Counted from the stretch's first letter, positions 26,093-34,942 are shown. The stretch: 64,000 bases of DNA from Arcicella gelida (GCF_034931025.1 NZ_JAYGIL010000018.1:1-64000); one strand, 5' to 3'. Numbers and translations are program-made. Notes: a model not told the origin generated them from the letters alone.

Positions 26093-27205
26093 CTATACTT
26101 TTGTCATTTTTTGAAGAAAAGTAAAAGTTTCGTCTGCACAGCGTTGCCAAGAATATTGCTGAGAGTTTCTGAAGGCTTTTTGTGCTTTTTCAAAACATTT
26201 TTCAGGTGACGTAAGCATCATTTTCAAGCTTTCATAAATAGAATTAATATTTAAAGGGTCAAAGTAAAAAGCCGCATCGCCCAAAATTTCGGGCATTGGC
26301 CCATAATCAGAAGAAGCAATCGGCAAACCTGCTCGCATGGCTTCAACAAGAATATTGGGCATATTTTCGCAAGTTGAAGCAAAAACAAAAATGTCTGCAC
26401 ATTGGTAATAAGTAGCGATTCCCTCAAAATTTACTGCTCCGTGAACCTTAATAAAATCTGTTGAAGCTGGAAATTTTGCTAAAGAATGTTGCAATTTTTG
26501 CCAAGCAGGCGGATAAAAATCACCAATCAAGTCAAGATTCACTAAAAAACCATCTTCTCTAAGTTTTGCCACCGCTTCCACCACATTCCATTGATGTTTG
26601 TAAAGTGAAATCGTAGAAATGTACAAAAGCCGAATCGTAGTTTTTGGGTTAAACATTTTTGGTTTTTGAGAAAACCTATCCGCAACGCCATGATAAATGA
26701 CTGGAAATTCAGAAAAATCTTTTCTTAAATGTTGACCAATATAATGTTTTGCGTACTCCGAAATAAAAATAATTCCCTTCGCTTGCCGAAATGACAGAGT
26801 TTGTAAAGCTGATAAAAACAAGTAACGAAACCAATTGAAGCGAAAACGAAAGTGGTCACGTTCTTTTTTCTCGAAAACCAACATATTCTGCGACATCGAA
26901 ACGTAAGCCATTTTTGTACTAAAAAAACTTCCACCCGGCGAAAAAAGTAAATCACAATGTTTTCGAGCAATTTTCGGAAAAAAGAAAATTCTCTGGAAAA
27001 ACCGTAAAAATGGCTGTTGTGTTTGTGGAAAAATTGCCTTTTTCAGCCAATCGAAATTTGGAAGTAAAGCCAAGGTTTCGGCATTTCCCCAAACAATTAC
27101 TTGCTCGAAACCATAACGCTGAGGTTGGGCAACTTTGAGTAATTCGCTGATGTGCGTAAGTCCACCGCCTTTTTTGATGTTCGTTAAGTCGATGCCTAAA
27201 ATCAT
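26093..27205 (-). CDS. Glycosyltransferase family 4
   Basis: About 370 residues. The two-domain GT-B layout is visible: an N-terminal GIDLTNIKKGGGLTHISELL, and a C-terminal donor site with LLYISTISLYKHQWNVVEAVAKL, DLIGDFYPPAW, VKVHGAV-like and the E-x7-E region (FVFASTCENMPNILVEAMRAGLPIASSDYGPMPEILG). It transfers a sugar from an activated donor; the specificity is not readable. The ATG at 27205 is chosen over an upstream in-frame start at 27247 because it overlaps the stop of the preceding gene as ATGA (27202-27205), which is typical translational coupling. The overlap makes it co-transcribed with the gene at 27202-28335. Confidence 0.88.
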   Translation of the reverse strand: MILGIDLTNIKKGGGLTHISELLKVAQPQRYGFEQVIVWGNAETLALLPNFDWLKKAIFPQTQQPFLRFFQRIFFFPKIARKHCDLLFSPGGSFFSTKMAYVSMSQNMLVFEKKERDHFRFRFNWFRYLFLSALQTLSFRQAKGIIFISEYAKHYIGQHLRKDFSEFPVIYHGVADRFSQKPKMFNPKTTIRLLYISTISLYKHQWNVVEAVAKLREDGFLVNLDLIGDFYPPAWQKLQHSLAKFPASTDFIKVHGAVNFEGIATYYQCADIFVFASTCENMPNILVEAMRAGLPIASSDYGPMPEILGDAAFYFDPLNINSIYESLKMMLTSPEKCFEKAQKAFRNSQQYSWQRCADETFTFLQKMTKV

Positions 27206-28335
27206 AGCCAAGTAGGTTTGGGTTTTTGTAGAAGTGGATTTAAGCAAAAGTCAATACATTGACCAAAATAGCGTGAAATTGATTTTGTACTAATTTTTCC
27301 AGCTGTTTCGTTATTTTTTTCTACTATTTCAGTTTTTGCTTTTTCTGATAAATTCATAAAGTGCTGCAACTGACAAAGCAAAGAATGAAGATTTCCAGCT
27401 TGAAAAATAAAGCCATTTTGATTATTTTTTATCAGTGAAGCCGCACCGCAATCATCTGAAACTAAAATGAGCGTTTGGCATAAAATAGCTTCATTAACAA
27501 CCATTCCCCAACCATCGAAATGAGAAGGAAGAATCAATAAATCGGCTTGTTGAATGAATTTTGGTACTTTATTGGCAGGAATTGTTCCGAGAAATTTTAC
27601 ATGATTTTGTAATTGAAAATATTGAATTTGCTCAAGGATTATGGCTTCAAGTCTCCCAGAACCAATAATTGTTAAAGAAAAATTATCAAAATGCTGTTTT
27701 AAAGCAAAAATTGCATCAATCAACAAAATGATTCCTTTGCGTTCAATCAGTTGCCCGACAAAAATTAATTCAATCGTATTCTTGTGGATTTTTTGCTTTT
27801 CACCAAGACTTAAATTCCTAAAATAACCAAAAGGTAAAATTCGATTTTCGTCAACGCCCAATTTTTTAAAGAAAGCCTCTCCACTTTTTCCCACAGCCAA
27901 GCAGCCTTTAGCATCTTGGAGTATTTTGCGAGTTATTGGCGTAAAGCAATTTTGTAGAAAAAATCGCTTTAAAAAACTTCGCTTTTTATTCGGAATCGGA
28001 GCTTCGGAGTAAATCAAATAATTCGCTTTCAACCATTTAAGCAAAAGCAAAGCCATAAAAAAGTACTTTTCAGCCCAAATTCCACCGAAAATATGTATTG
28101 CATTTTTGTGTTGATAAATGAATTGAAAGATTTGGAAAATACTTTTTTCTGAGAGATAACAGTATGAAAAATCCATCGAATTTTCGCTAAAATTCCAACC
28201 TTGCTGTACTCTTTCAACATTTATTTTATGAGCAAAAACTACGAATAATTCAAAATCAATAGAGATTTCATTCAAAAAGTCATTTTGATGAAAACTTGGA
28301 ATGTTCATCCAAAAGATAATTTTCGTTTTTTTCAT
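27202..28335 (-). CDS. Glycosyltransferase family 4
   Basis: 377 residues, GT-B fold. The C-terminal half shows LIFVGQLIERKGIILLIDAI, LTIIGSGRLEAII, HVKFLGTIPANKVPKFIQQADLLILPSHFDGWGMVVNEAILC and LVSDDCGAASLI, the usual GT4 donor-site series. The N-terminal half is rich in aromatic residues and basic patches (KKRSFLKRFFLQNC), suggesting contact with the inner membrane and a lipid-linked acceptor (inference). It is the first gene of the leftward glycan run, preceded by a repeat-bearing 344-bp spacer, and it ends in an ATGA overlap with the next glycosyltransferase. Confidence 0.88.
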   Translation of the reverse strand: MKKTKIIFWMNIPSFHQNDFLNEISIDFELFVVFAHKINVERVQQGWNFSENSMDFSYCYLSEKSIFQIFQFIYQHKNAIHIFGGIWAEKYFFMALLLLKWLKANYLIYSEAPIPNKKRSFLKRFFLQNCFTPITRKILQDAKGCLAVGKSGEAFFKKLGVDENRILPFGYFRNLSLGEKQKIHKNTIELIFVGQLIERKGIILLIDAIFALKQHFDNFSLTIIGSGRLEAIILEQIQYFQLQNHVKFLGTIPANKVPKFIQQADLLILPSHFDGWGMVVNEAILCQTLILVSDDCGAASLIKNNQNGFIFQAGNLHSLLCQLQHFMNLSEKAKTEIVEKNNETAGKISTKSISRYFGQCIDFCLNPLLQKPKPTWL

Positions 28336-28679
28336 ATTTACTTGGGTGTAATAAGAAGTTTAAAAGCGTGCGACGGTTTTTTGAAATTCCGCTGTTTGAG
28401 TGAAGCGATGCGGTTTGCCGCTACGATTCGGAATTTCTTGATTTTCTTTTGCGGTCCGCCGCTGCGGTTACTTTTCTTTTATCAAGAAAAGTAATATAAA
28501 CTTCTGATTAACAAAATATTAAGTGCAACAAAAAAGTATAACAAGACGTTATTTTTTCAAGATTTATCAGTAATTTACCAAATCATTAAATACATCTGTT
28601 AAAAACACATGAATCAGTAAAATTCACAAAAGCAATCACGAGTTCAAGTATATTCTTTCAACATTAAAATTTAAGGATT
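28336..28679. other. Intergenic spacer between divergent GT4 and HNH genes
   Basis: 344 bp. It holds the dispersed element copy A (28382-28494). The rest is AT-rich leader of the HNH gene with no clear TAnnTTTG box. No ORF is supported. Confidence 0.55.
28382..28494. repeat. Dispersed intergenic hairpin element, copy A
   Basis: Shares its sequence order with copy B at 34789-34874: TGAAATTCCGCTGTTTGAG, GAAGCGA, TTCGGAATTTCTTGATTTTC, then a hairpin TTACTTTTCTT/AAGAAAAGTAA. GAAATTCCG and CGGAATTTC pair as an outer stem. Copy A has two extra GC-rich blocks, at about 28409-28425 and 28450-28467, absent from B. The two blocks resemble each other (GCGGTTTGCCGCTACG and GCGGTCCGCCGCTGCG). Confidence 0.8.
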
Positions 28680-29198
28680 ATGGGTCGGAAAGTTTTAGTT
28701 TTAAATCAAGATTATAGTGCTTTAACCGTTTGTTCGATTCCTAAGGCTTTTTTACTTGTGTTTCTAAAAAAAGCTGATTTAATATCTGAGTCTGCTACAG
28801 AGCAACTAAGAAGTGTCTCGCAATCTTTTCCAATGCCTTCGGTGATTCGCTTACATCGTTATGTGTATTTGCCTTATAAAGGTGTGATGTTATCAAGACA
28901 AAATATCTTTAGACGTGATGGCGGGCAATGCCAATATTGCGGAACACCAGAAGATTTAACCTTAGACCACGTTTTGCCAAAGTCGAGAGGTGGAAGAACA
29001 TCTTGGGATAATCTCACTACGGCTTGTAAACGATGCAATTCAAGAAAAGGAGACCTTACTCCAGAAGAAGCAGGTATGCCTTTAAAAACCAAACCTTATA
29101 AGCCTTCGTTTGTGATGTTTTTAAGAGATTTCGGAGGAAGTATAGAAGATAGCTGGTTGCCTTTCTTGGGAAAAAGAAAAGAAAAAGTAATGGTATAA
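28680..29198 (+). CDS. HNH endonuclease family protein
   Basis: 172 residues. A central HNH domain with paired cysteines is clear: CQYCGTPEDLTLDHVLPKSRGG, then WDNLTTACKRCNSRKGD, i.e. CxxC, DH, N and CxxC metal- and phosphate-site residues. The N-terminus (GRKVLVLNQDYSALTVCSIPKAFLLVF) is a conserved lead-in seen in stand-alone HNH proteins of many Bacteroidota, not in restriction enzymes or homing endonucleases. No methylase, toxin or phage gene is nearby. A nucleic-acid metabolism role is likely; the substrate is unknown. A 21-bp-stem terminator follows immediately. Confidence 0.9.
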   Translation: MGRKVLVLNQDYSALTVCSIPKAFLLVFLKKADLISESATEQLRSVSQSFPMPSVIRLHRYVYLPYKGVMLSRQNIFRRDGGQCQYCGTPEDLTLDHVLPKSRGGRTSWDNLTTACKRCNSRKGDLTPEEAGMPLKTKPYKPSFVMFLRDFGGSIEDSWLPFLGKRKEKVMV

Positions 29199-29248
29199 TA
29201 AATTAAAAGGAGGTCGCTCATTGATGGGCGACCTCCTTTTAATTTATT
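29197..29248. terminator. Bidirectional terminator between HNH and DUF2480 genes
   Basis: A 21-bp perfect stem (29197-29217 with 29228-29248), AAAAGGAGGTCGC/GCGACCTCCTTTT at its core, around a 10-nt loop. It overlaps the HNH stop codon at its left edge and serves both converging genes. Confidence 0.88.
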
Positions 29249-29267
29249 CTTGATTCGTAGAAATACG

Positions 29268-29786
29268 CTACTTAACCATTGCCTTTTTATAAAGCGGAAC
29301 AGTACTACAAGGTTCGCCAAACATTAGTGATTGTACATAAGGTTTAAATAACCTTGTGATTTCTATATATGCACTGGTTGGAACAGGTACTTTAGAACAG
29401 CCTTTTATCACAACTTTTGCTCCACGATACTCTTCAGGATTAATTTTAGCAAGGGCTTCATAAAAAAGCTTATCTTCCAAGGCTTTTAAATCTCCAAAAA
29501 CGATACAGTTTGCAAAGTCTTGAAGTTTCAGCGTCAATAACATATATGCCCAAGTAGGAATTACTGCATCTTCCGAACAAATTACAGCCACATTTTTACC
29601 TTCATACTGTGACCAGTCATGAATTTTAAGGAATTCTCTAAAGTCTTTTTCCTTTAAAATCATTCCCATAAAAAGATTGTCTTTCAAATCATAAACTACT
29701 CTTTCGCCTTGATGATAAAGTTCTTCAAGGTCGAATGAGATTAATCCGCTACTGGCTACTTTATTGATGATAATATCTTCTTCCAT
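29268..29786 (-). CDS. DUF2480 family protein
   Basis: 172 residues, soluble, no signal peptide or membrane segment. I recognise the DUF2480 pattern: an N-terminal IINKVASSGLISFDLEELY, a GERVVYDLKDNLFMGMILKEKDFREF block, and a C-terminal GAKVVIKGCSKVPVPTSAYIEITRLFKPYVQSLMFGEPCSTVPLYK. Function is unknown. The conserved GC and CSTVP cysteines could be catalytic or metal-binding (inference). It starts 6 bp after the tsaB stop, so it is co-transcribed with tsaB. Confidence 0.85.
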   Translation of the reverse strand: MEEDIIINKVASSGLISFDLEELYHQGERVVYDLKDNLFMGMILKEKDFREFLKIHDWSQYEGKNVAVICSEDAVIPTWAYMLLTLKLQDFANCIVFGDLKALEDKLFYEALAKINPEEYRGAKVVIKGCSKVPVPTSAYIEITRLFKPYVQSLMFGEPCSTVPLYKKAMVK

Positions 29787-29792
29787 ATTCGA

Positions 29793-30476
29793 TTAAATTT
29801 TCTTTGGCTGAGTTCCTACAAAATCCTTTAAATAGAAAGGTTCGAAGCTCACTACATTTTCAAACAACGATTCTTCAAAAGATTTAGTTGCCAAAATACC
29901 AATGGTTTTGGCTGAAGGATGAACCGTATTTTCTAAAAAGATAGCATTTTTATGCGAAATGGCTTCACGACATTTTTCTGCTCCGTCGCCAAAGAAAACA
30001 ATGGGTTGTGTATTTAACAAATCAAGAAAGGAATATTCGTCAATAATTTTAGCTTCAGTTTCTAAAATATTGTGATGCTTTTTATCCCAAATACTGCAAT
30101 ATACTTCCATTCTTCGAGCATCAATCATTGGGCAAAACAAGTAATTCTCAGGAAAGAAATCACTTATTTGCATTATCATTGCTTCTAAAGTATTCACAGA
30201 AATCAAAGGTTTATCCAAAGCAAAACAAAAGCCTTTTGCTGTAGAAACACCAATCCGTAAACCTGTATATGAGCCTGGACCTTTGGCTACGGCGATGGCA
30301 TCTAACTGATTTAAGCTAAAACCAGCATGAGTAACAATATTTTCGCAAAGCGTTGTAAGCATTCCTGAATGAGATTTTTCAGTATAAAGCTCACTACAAG
30401 CCAAAATTTTGCCATCTTGATGAAGAGCAACCGAACATACTTTGGTGGAAGTATCTATGCTAAGGATTAAAGCCAT
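29793..30476 (-). CDS. tsaB: tRNA threonylcarbamoyladenosine biosynthesis protein TsaB
   Basis: About 227 residues from MALILSIDTSTKVCSVALHQ. TsaB partners TsaD and TsaE to add threonylcarbamoyl to A37 of ANN-decoding tRNAs. The ASKHA-type N-terminus, SEKHSGMLTTL-like (TEKSHSGMLTTLCENI), and AVAKGPGSYTGLRIGVSTAKGF are diagnostic. An upstream in-frame ATG at 30500 exists, but a TAATTTTG -7 box at 30502-30509 would place the transcript start near 30495, after that ATG, so the downstream start is preferred. DUF2480 follows after 6 bp. Confidence 0.92.
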   Translation of the reverse strand: MALILSIDTSTKVCSVALHQDGKILACSELYTEKSHSGMLTTLCENIVTHAGFSLNQLDAIAVAKGPGSYTGLRIGVSTAKGFCFALDKPLISVNTLEAMIMQISDFFPENYLFCPMIDARRMEVYCSIWDKKHHNILETEAKIIDEYSFLDLLNTQPIVFFGDGAEKCREAISHKNAIFLENTVHPSAKTIGILATKSFEESLFENVVSFEPFYLKDFVGTQPKKI

Positions 30477-30501
30477 TGGGATATTGATAATTAATTTCAT
30501 G

Positions 30502-30509
30502 CAAAATTA
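30502..30509 (-). promoter_or_regulatory. -7 promoter element of tsaB
   Basis: TAATTTTG read leftward fits TAnnTTTG. Nineteen bases further upstream the -33 site reads TTTT rather than TTTG. The position decides the tsaB start codon. Confidence 0.5.
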
Positions 30510-30530
30510 CATCCAAGCTACGGCAAATAA

Positions 30531-30560
30531 AAATGGCGATAGATTTCTCTAACGCCATCT
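30531..30560 (-). terminator. Terminator of the S41 protease gene
   Basis: ATGGCGTTAGA and TCTATCGCCAT pair (one mismatch) around a GAAA tetraloop, followed in the leftward direction by a T-rich run, about 25 bp after the stop at 30584. Confidence 0.8.
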
Positions 30561-30583
30561 TGTTTTTATACTTGTATAATTTG

Positions 30584-32248
30584 CTAATTTCCTTTTAAAA
30601 TTGATTGATAACGAGGCATATCAGTAAACAATTTCAAGGCTTCCTGAATTTCTGGGTCTTTAGCAAACGATTGTTCACGAGTACCTTTTTGTAAGTAATA
30701 ATGAACTACAATTTCTTGTTCTAAAGCTGTTTTGATTTCATCCTTAAACTTCATAATATCAGCTTCTTTACTGTGAGACAGTTTATTTCTTAAAGCTTTC
30801 AATTGTTCAGAAATATTTTCAAAATAACGTTCTCTTTTCGCAGATGCTTCTAATAAATTAAGGTCTTTTTCGGCTTGAGTCGTATAATCAAAATCTTGTG
30901 TAACCGCCCATTTTACAAAATCATTGTATTCTGCATTCGTCAATTCAAAATCTTTTGCAGGTTTGATGGTAGGATGTTCAAAATGGTATTTGATAGCATA
31001 ATCAAATAAAATAAACTTGTTAGACAATGCCAAAGTAACCGCCGCTGGATAGGGTTTGTCAACTTCAATATCTGGTAAAACGCCACCGCCATCATATACT
31101 ACTCTTCCACTTTTTTTGGTTTTGAATGGTCTGCGGAGCGAATCTGGCAATTTACCAACACTTCCATCTGGATTACGGTGGCTGTAATCAATCGCTTGAA
31201 TACAACGTCCGCTTGGAATATAATACTTCGCCGTAGTTACTTTTAGTTTAGTATTATAAGTTAAATCACGAGTGATTTGTACCAAGCCTTTTCCATAGCT
31301 ACGTTGTCCGATTAACACGCCACGGTCATAATCTTGAATTACTCCTGCTACAATTTCTGCGGCTGAGGCACTTCTTGAATTTGTTAAAACCGTTACTGGA
31401 ATCTCTGTATCCATTGCTGCATTTAATCCAACATAAGTTTTGTTCCAATCTTGTACTTTGCCTTTGGTCGAAACAATTTCGGATTCTTTTGGCAGAAAAA
31501 TATTACAAATATCAACAGCCATGTTCAGTAATCCACCCGGATTTTCACGTAAATCCAATACTAATTTCTTCATGCCTTTACCTTTCAATTCGGTAAATGC
31601 CGTACGAACTTCTTTGGATGCAGTACTTGTAAAATCTTTTAAATCAATATAACCAACTTCGTTATTAATCATGCCGTAATAAGGTACATTTTTCATTTTT
31701 ACGACATCACGAGTAATCGAAAATTCTTCTAATTTATCCGTTCCATAACGTTTTACGGTTAGTTTTACGGCTGTTCCAGTTTGTCCTTTGATGAGTTTTC
31801 CAGCATCACCAATTTTTCGAGCAGCTAAATCAATGCCATCCACTTTTACAATTTCGTCCCCAATGCGTAATCCTGATTTTTCTGCGGGTGTTCCTTCATC
31901 AATCAGCATGATTACAATTTTGCCATTTCTATTACTGGTAACGATGCCAATGCCATTGTATTTGCCCGTCGTCATTGTCATGTAATCTTCGATTTCATCT
32001 TCTGCGTAATACACAGTATAAGGGTCAAATGATTTCAACATGGCATCAATAGACGTTTTGATGGTTCTATTGGGATTGATTTCATCTACATAATAACGGT
32101 TCAATTCCTTGAAGAGCGTTGCATAAATGTCTAAATTTTTGGCGATTTCGAAGAAACGTTCGCCTGGGTCAGTAAATGAAGCCAACGAAAAGCCCACCAC
32201 AGTAACGGCTGTGATTATTAATGACTTAGCAGACATTTTTATATTCAT
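30584..32248 (-). CDS. S41 family C-terminal processing peptidase
   Basis: 554-residue exported protease: signal/anchor segment (residues 7-25), N-terminal helical domain, PDZ domain (about 95-175, with GIGIVTSNRNGKIVIML and GLRIGDEIVKVDG), then the S41 catalytic core. LDLRENPGGLLNMAVDI (231-247) precedes the Ser-Lys dyad: NSRSASAAEIVAG (Ser293/Ser295) and RSYGKGLVQ (Lys320). The C-terminal ~200 residues are helical and charged. Family members trim exported proteins at their C-termini and affect envelope maintenance. Single gene with its own terminator. Confidence 0.92.
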   Translation of the reverse strand: MNIKMSAKSLIITAVTVVGFSLASFTDPGERFFEIAKNLDIYATLFKELNRYYVDEINPNRTIKTSIDAMLKSFDPYTVYYAEDEIEDYMTMTTGKYNGIGIVTSNRNGKIVIMLIDEGTPAEKSGLRIGDEIVKVDGIDLAARKIGDAGKLIKGQTGTAVKLTVKRYGTDKLEEFSITRDVVKMKNVPYYGMINNEVGYIDLKDFTSTASKEVRTAFTELKGKGMKKLVLDLRENPGGLLNMAVDICNIFLPKESEIVSTKGKVQDWNKTYVGLNAAMDTEIPVTVLTNSRSASAAEIVAGVIQDYDRGVLIGQRSYGKGLVQITRDLTYNTKLKVTTAKYYIPSGRCIQAIDYSHRNPDGSVGKLPDSLRRPFKTKKSGRVVYDGGGVLPDIEVDKPYPAAVTLALSNKFILFDYAIKYHFEHPTIKPAKDFELTNAEYNDFVKWAVTQDFDYTTQAEKDLNLLEASAKRERYFENISEQLKALRNKLSHSKEADIMKFKDEIKTALEQEIVVHYYLQKGTREQSFAKDPEIQEALKLFTDMPRYQSILKGN

Positions 32249-32384
32249 TTGTCAGAAAATGTTAAAAAGAAAGTTCGTAAAGTATTGAATGCTTTACTTG
32301 ATTGTACAAAGAACCAAACGAAGAAGTTTGTAGAAGTATTTCATGGTTTTAGGTTAATTTCTTAACCGATTGAAACACCAATGG

Positions 32385-32843
32385 CTACACCATTTTCTTG
32401 AAAATCGCTTTCATCGCTTTTTCAATTTTGGCATAATCTTCTATCGTCTTTGCAATATACACAAAAGCAATATAAGCTGGAATCTGTGAAGAAGGTTTTT
32501 CCATCAAAAGATGTTTGTTCAAGCGATAAGCTTCACGAGTACGACGCTTGATGAGGTTTCTGTCAACAGCGTGTTTGAAGTAACGTTTTGAAACTGAAAT
32601 TAAAATAGCAGTATTAATTTTTGGGGTATTTTCAGTTGAAGATTCAGGAATAATGTCAATCTCTACATCACTGAATTCAGTACTCTTAGTTATAGCGACT
32701 AAACTTGCATCATCGAGAATATAAGAAACACGAAAAGGGTAGAGAAAAACCGAGTTGATTTTTTCACTACCCTTTCTATCGAAGAGCCTATCTATAACTT
32801 TCTTAGAACTGAGACGTTCTGACTTTTTGAAAGTAAATTTCAT
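32385..32843 (-). CDS. rnpA: Ribonuclease P protein component
   Basis: 152 residues, longer than the ~120 of most bacteria because of an acidic insert (FSDVEIDIIPESSTENTPKIN). RnpA helps the RNase P RNA cut 5' leaders from pre-tRNA. The N-terminal FKKSERLSSKKVIDRLF and the arginine-rich RNR signature (AVDRNLIKRRTREAYRLNKHLL) identify it. It lies 103 bp downstream of rpmH, the common bacterial order, and shares its promoter. No yidD or yidC follows. Confidence 0.93.
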   Translation of the reverse strand: MKFTFKKSERLSSKKVIDRLFDRKGSEKINSVFLYPFRVSYILDDASLVAITKSTEFSDVEIDIIPESSTENTPKINTAILISVSKRYFKHAVDRNLIKRRTREAYRLNKHLLMEKPSSQIPAYIAFVYIAKTIEDYAKIEKAMKAIFKKMV

Positions 32844-32946
32844 GCTTTAATTTGTTAATTTGAAGATTTGCTCGCTTGAAAATGTCATCAAAACAAAGTT
32901 CAAACGCTACTCATTTTCAAATTTTCAAATTGTTCACATTCTTAGA

Positions 32947-33102
32947 CTATTTACCTCTTTTCTCGTCTGAAACTGTCAATTTGTGTCTTCCTCTTGCACG
33001 ACGAGCAGCCAAAGTACGGCGACCGTTTGGAGTTGACATTCTTTCACGGAATCCGTGTTTGTTCTTTCTTTTTCTTACAGAAGGTTGAAATGTTCTTTTC
33101 AT
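32947..33102 (-). CDS. rpmH: 50S ribosomal protein L34
   Basis: 51 residues, typical L34: it begins MKRTFQPSVRKRKNKHGFR, continues RMSTPNGRRTLAARRARGRH, and ends KLTVSDEKRGK. It was read directly from the complement (ATG at 33102-33100, stop TAG at 32949-32947). L34 sits in the large subunit near 23S rRNA domain I. A full consensus promoter lies 44 bp upstream, and rnpA follows. Confidence 0.97.
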   Translation of the reverse strand: MKRTFQPSVRKRKNKHGFRERMSTPNGRRTLAARRARGRHKLTVSDEKRGK

Positions 33103-33145
33103 GGCATTATATCTTTATAATTCTTATATTTCTAAAACAGGACTG

Positions 33146-33176
33146 CAAAGGTACAGAAGTTTTTTGAAGTTGCAAA
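33146..33176 (-). promoter_or_regulatory. Consensus promoter of rpmH-rnpA
   Basis: Read leftward: TTTG (33173-33176), 19-nt spacer, TACCTTTG (33146-33153). This is a full match to the Bacteroidota consensus. The expected transcript start is near 33139, giving a leader of about 37 nt. Confidence 0.8.
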
Positions 33177-33306
33177 TTCTTTCTAAAAACTTTCTGATAC
33201 TAAGGCAATGATAATGAGTATCTTTGATGAAAATTATCAGAAATTTACTCCTAAATGCTTATCAATTACACTAATTTTAGGATACTCAGAAAAGCTTAAT
33301 AAGAAG

Positions 33307-34749
33307 ATGAAATATAAAATTGATGCAAAAGAACCGCAAAGCCATCTATTAAATATAGAAATGCTTGTTGAAAATATTCAGTCGGAAACGATTGAAATTC
33401 AGTTACCTGCATGGCGACCAGGACGTTATGAATTACAAAACTTTGCTAAAAATATTCAAAGTTTTGAAGTATTTGATTTAGCGGGAAATCTACTTGATTT
33501 TAGCAAAACTACCAAAGATAGATGGCTCGTTAATACATCTGAAATTCAAGAAGTTAAGGTTGTTTTAAACTATTTTGCCAATGTGCAAAATGCAGGAAGT
33601 TCATTCGTGGATGATACTGTAATGTACATCAATTTTGTAAACTGTTTACCTTACGTAGAAGGTAGAATGGATGAAACTTGTGAAGTAAGTATTTCTTTAC
33701 CAGATGACTACAAAATTGTATGTGGTTTGCCCAATAAAGTTAACGAGCCACATACTTTATTGGCATCCGACTATTATCATTTGGTGGATTCGCCGATGTT
33801 GGCAAGCCCGTATTTACAACACAAAACATATCATGTAGGTGATACAGAATTTTTTATTTGGTTTTTGGGAAATTATATTCCAAACTGGGAAAAAACTTTG
33901 ACCGATTTCCAACAATTCACCAAAAAACAGCTTGAAGTGATGGGCGATTTTCCTGAAAAGGATTATCATTTCATCAATTGGATGTTGCCTACTTCTTTTT
34001 ATCATGGCGTAGAACATCGCAATTCTACCATGATAGTTTTAGGACCAGCTTCGGAAGGCGACGGACTCTATACAGATTTATTAGGTATCAGTTCGCATGA
34101 ATTATATCATGCTTGGAATATCTGTAAAATTCGTCCGATAGAAATGTCACCTTATGATTTTACCAAAGAAAATTACTTCCCAACGGGTTTTGTAGCCGAA
34201 GGTGTAACTACTTATTTCGGAGATTTATTTTTAGCACAATCAGGAGTATTTAATTTAGAAGCTTATTTAAAGGAATTAGAAACGGTCATCAAACGCCATT
34301 TTGAACAAGATGGAAAAGCTTTTCAATCGTTGGTAGAATCTTCTTTTGATTTGTGGTTGGATGGTTACTCACAACCAATTCCCAACCGCAGAGTATCAAT
34401 TTATCAAAAAGGAGCAGTAGTAGCCTTAATACTTGATTTAATGATTCGTTTGAAATTTGGTCACCGTCGTTCATTGGGCAATGTGATGCAATTGATGTGG
34501 GAACGTTTTGGCAAAACAGGCGAAGGCTATTCGATAGAAGATTACCAAAAAGTTTGTGAAGAAGTATATGCAGGTTCATTGAAAACCTATTTTAAAGACT
34601 GCATTTACGGCAATATACCTTTAGAAAGTTTAGCAAACGAATTACTGCAAGCTTTTGGCATCAGTATAGAATGGAACGAAAACGGTAAAATACATTTGGA
34701 ATTATTAGATTCAGAGAATGAAAACCTAAAGTTGTGGTTAAATTTGTAA
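33307..34749 (+). CDS. M61 family metallopeptidase
   Basis: About 480 residues from MKYKIDAKEPQSHLLNIEML. An in-frame ATG at 33208 would add 33 residues without family resemblance. The N-terminal beta-rich domain (LPAWRPGRYELQNFAKNIQSF) and the thermolysin-like zinc motif HELYHAWN (about residue 264) with downstream GFVAEGVTTYFGDL identify the M61 glycyl-aminopeptidase family; members prefer N-terminal Gly or Ala. It lacks the C-terminal PDZ domain found in longer members, and no clear signal peptide is seen, so it is probably cytoplasmic. Dispersed element copy B follows. Confidence 0.88.
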   Translation: MKYKIDAKEPQSHLLNIEMLVENIQSETIEIQLPAWRPGRYELQNFAKNIQSFEVFDLAGNLLDFSKTTKDRWLVNTSEIQEVKVVLNYFANVQNAGSSFVDDTVMYINFVNCLPYVEGRMDETCEVSISLPDDYKIVCGLPNKVNEPHTLLASDYYHLVDSPMLASPYLQHKTYHVGDTEFFIWFLGNYIPNWEKTLTDFQQFTKKQLEVMGDFPEKDYHFINWMLPTSFYHGVEHRNSTMIVLGPASEGDGLYTDLLGISSHELYHAWNICKIRPIEMSPYDFTKENYFPTGFVAEGVTTYFGDLFLAQSGVFNLEAYLKELETVIKRHFEQDGKAFQSLVESSFDLWLDGYSQPIPNRRVSIYQKGAVVALILDLMIRLKFGHRRSLGNVMQLMWERFGKTGEGYSIEDYQKVCEEVYAGSLKTYFKDCIYGNIPLESLANELLQAFGISIEWNENGKIHLELLDSENENLKLWLNL

Positions 34750-34788
34750 ACTAATTTTAAATAGATAAAAACTTGCGTTAGCATTTTC

Positions 34789-34874
34789 TGAAATTCCGCT
34801 GTTTGAGCGAAGCGAGTTTCGGAATTTCTTGATTTTCTTTTGTTACTTTTCTTGTATCAAGACAAGAAAAGTAA
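34789..34874. repeat. Dispersed intergenic hairpin element, copy B
   Basis: An 86-bp version of the element at 28382-28494 without the two GC-rich inserts. It has the outer pair GAAATTCCG/CGGAATTTC and a 12-bp 3' hairpin TTACTTTTCTTG/CAAGAAAAGTAA. It lies between two rightward genes. No T-run follows, so it is not a standard terminator. Confidence 0.8.
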
Positions 34875-34942
34875 GGACTCGAAGATTAACTATTATAATA
34901 TCGCTCTTAATACTTTGAAGAGATAATCGGACAGATTAAGAT

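Noticed and set aside
28680..29198. Restriction-modification or homing endonuclease
   Set aside because: No methyltransferase or specificity gene is adjacent, and the N-terminal block matches stand-alone housekeeping-type HNH proteins.
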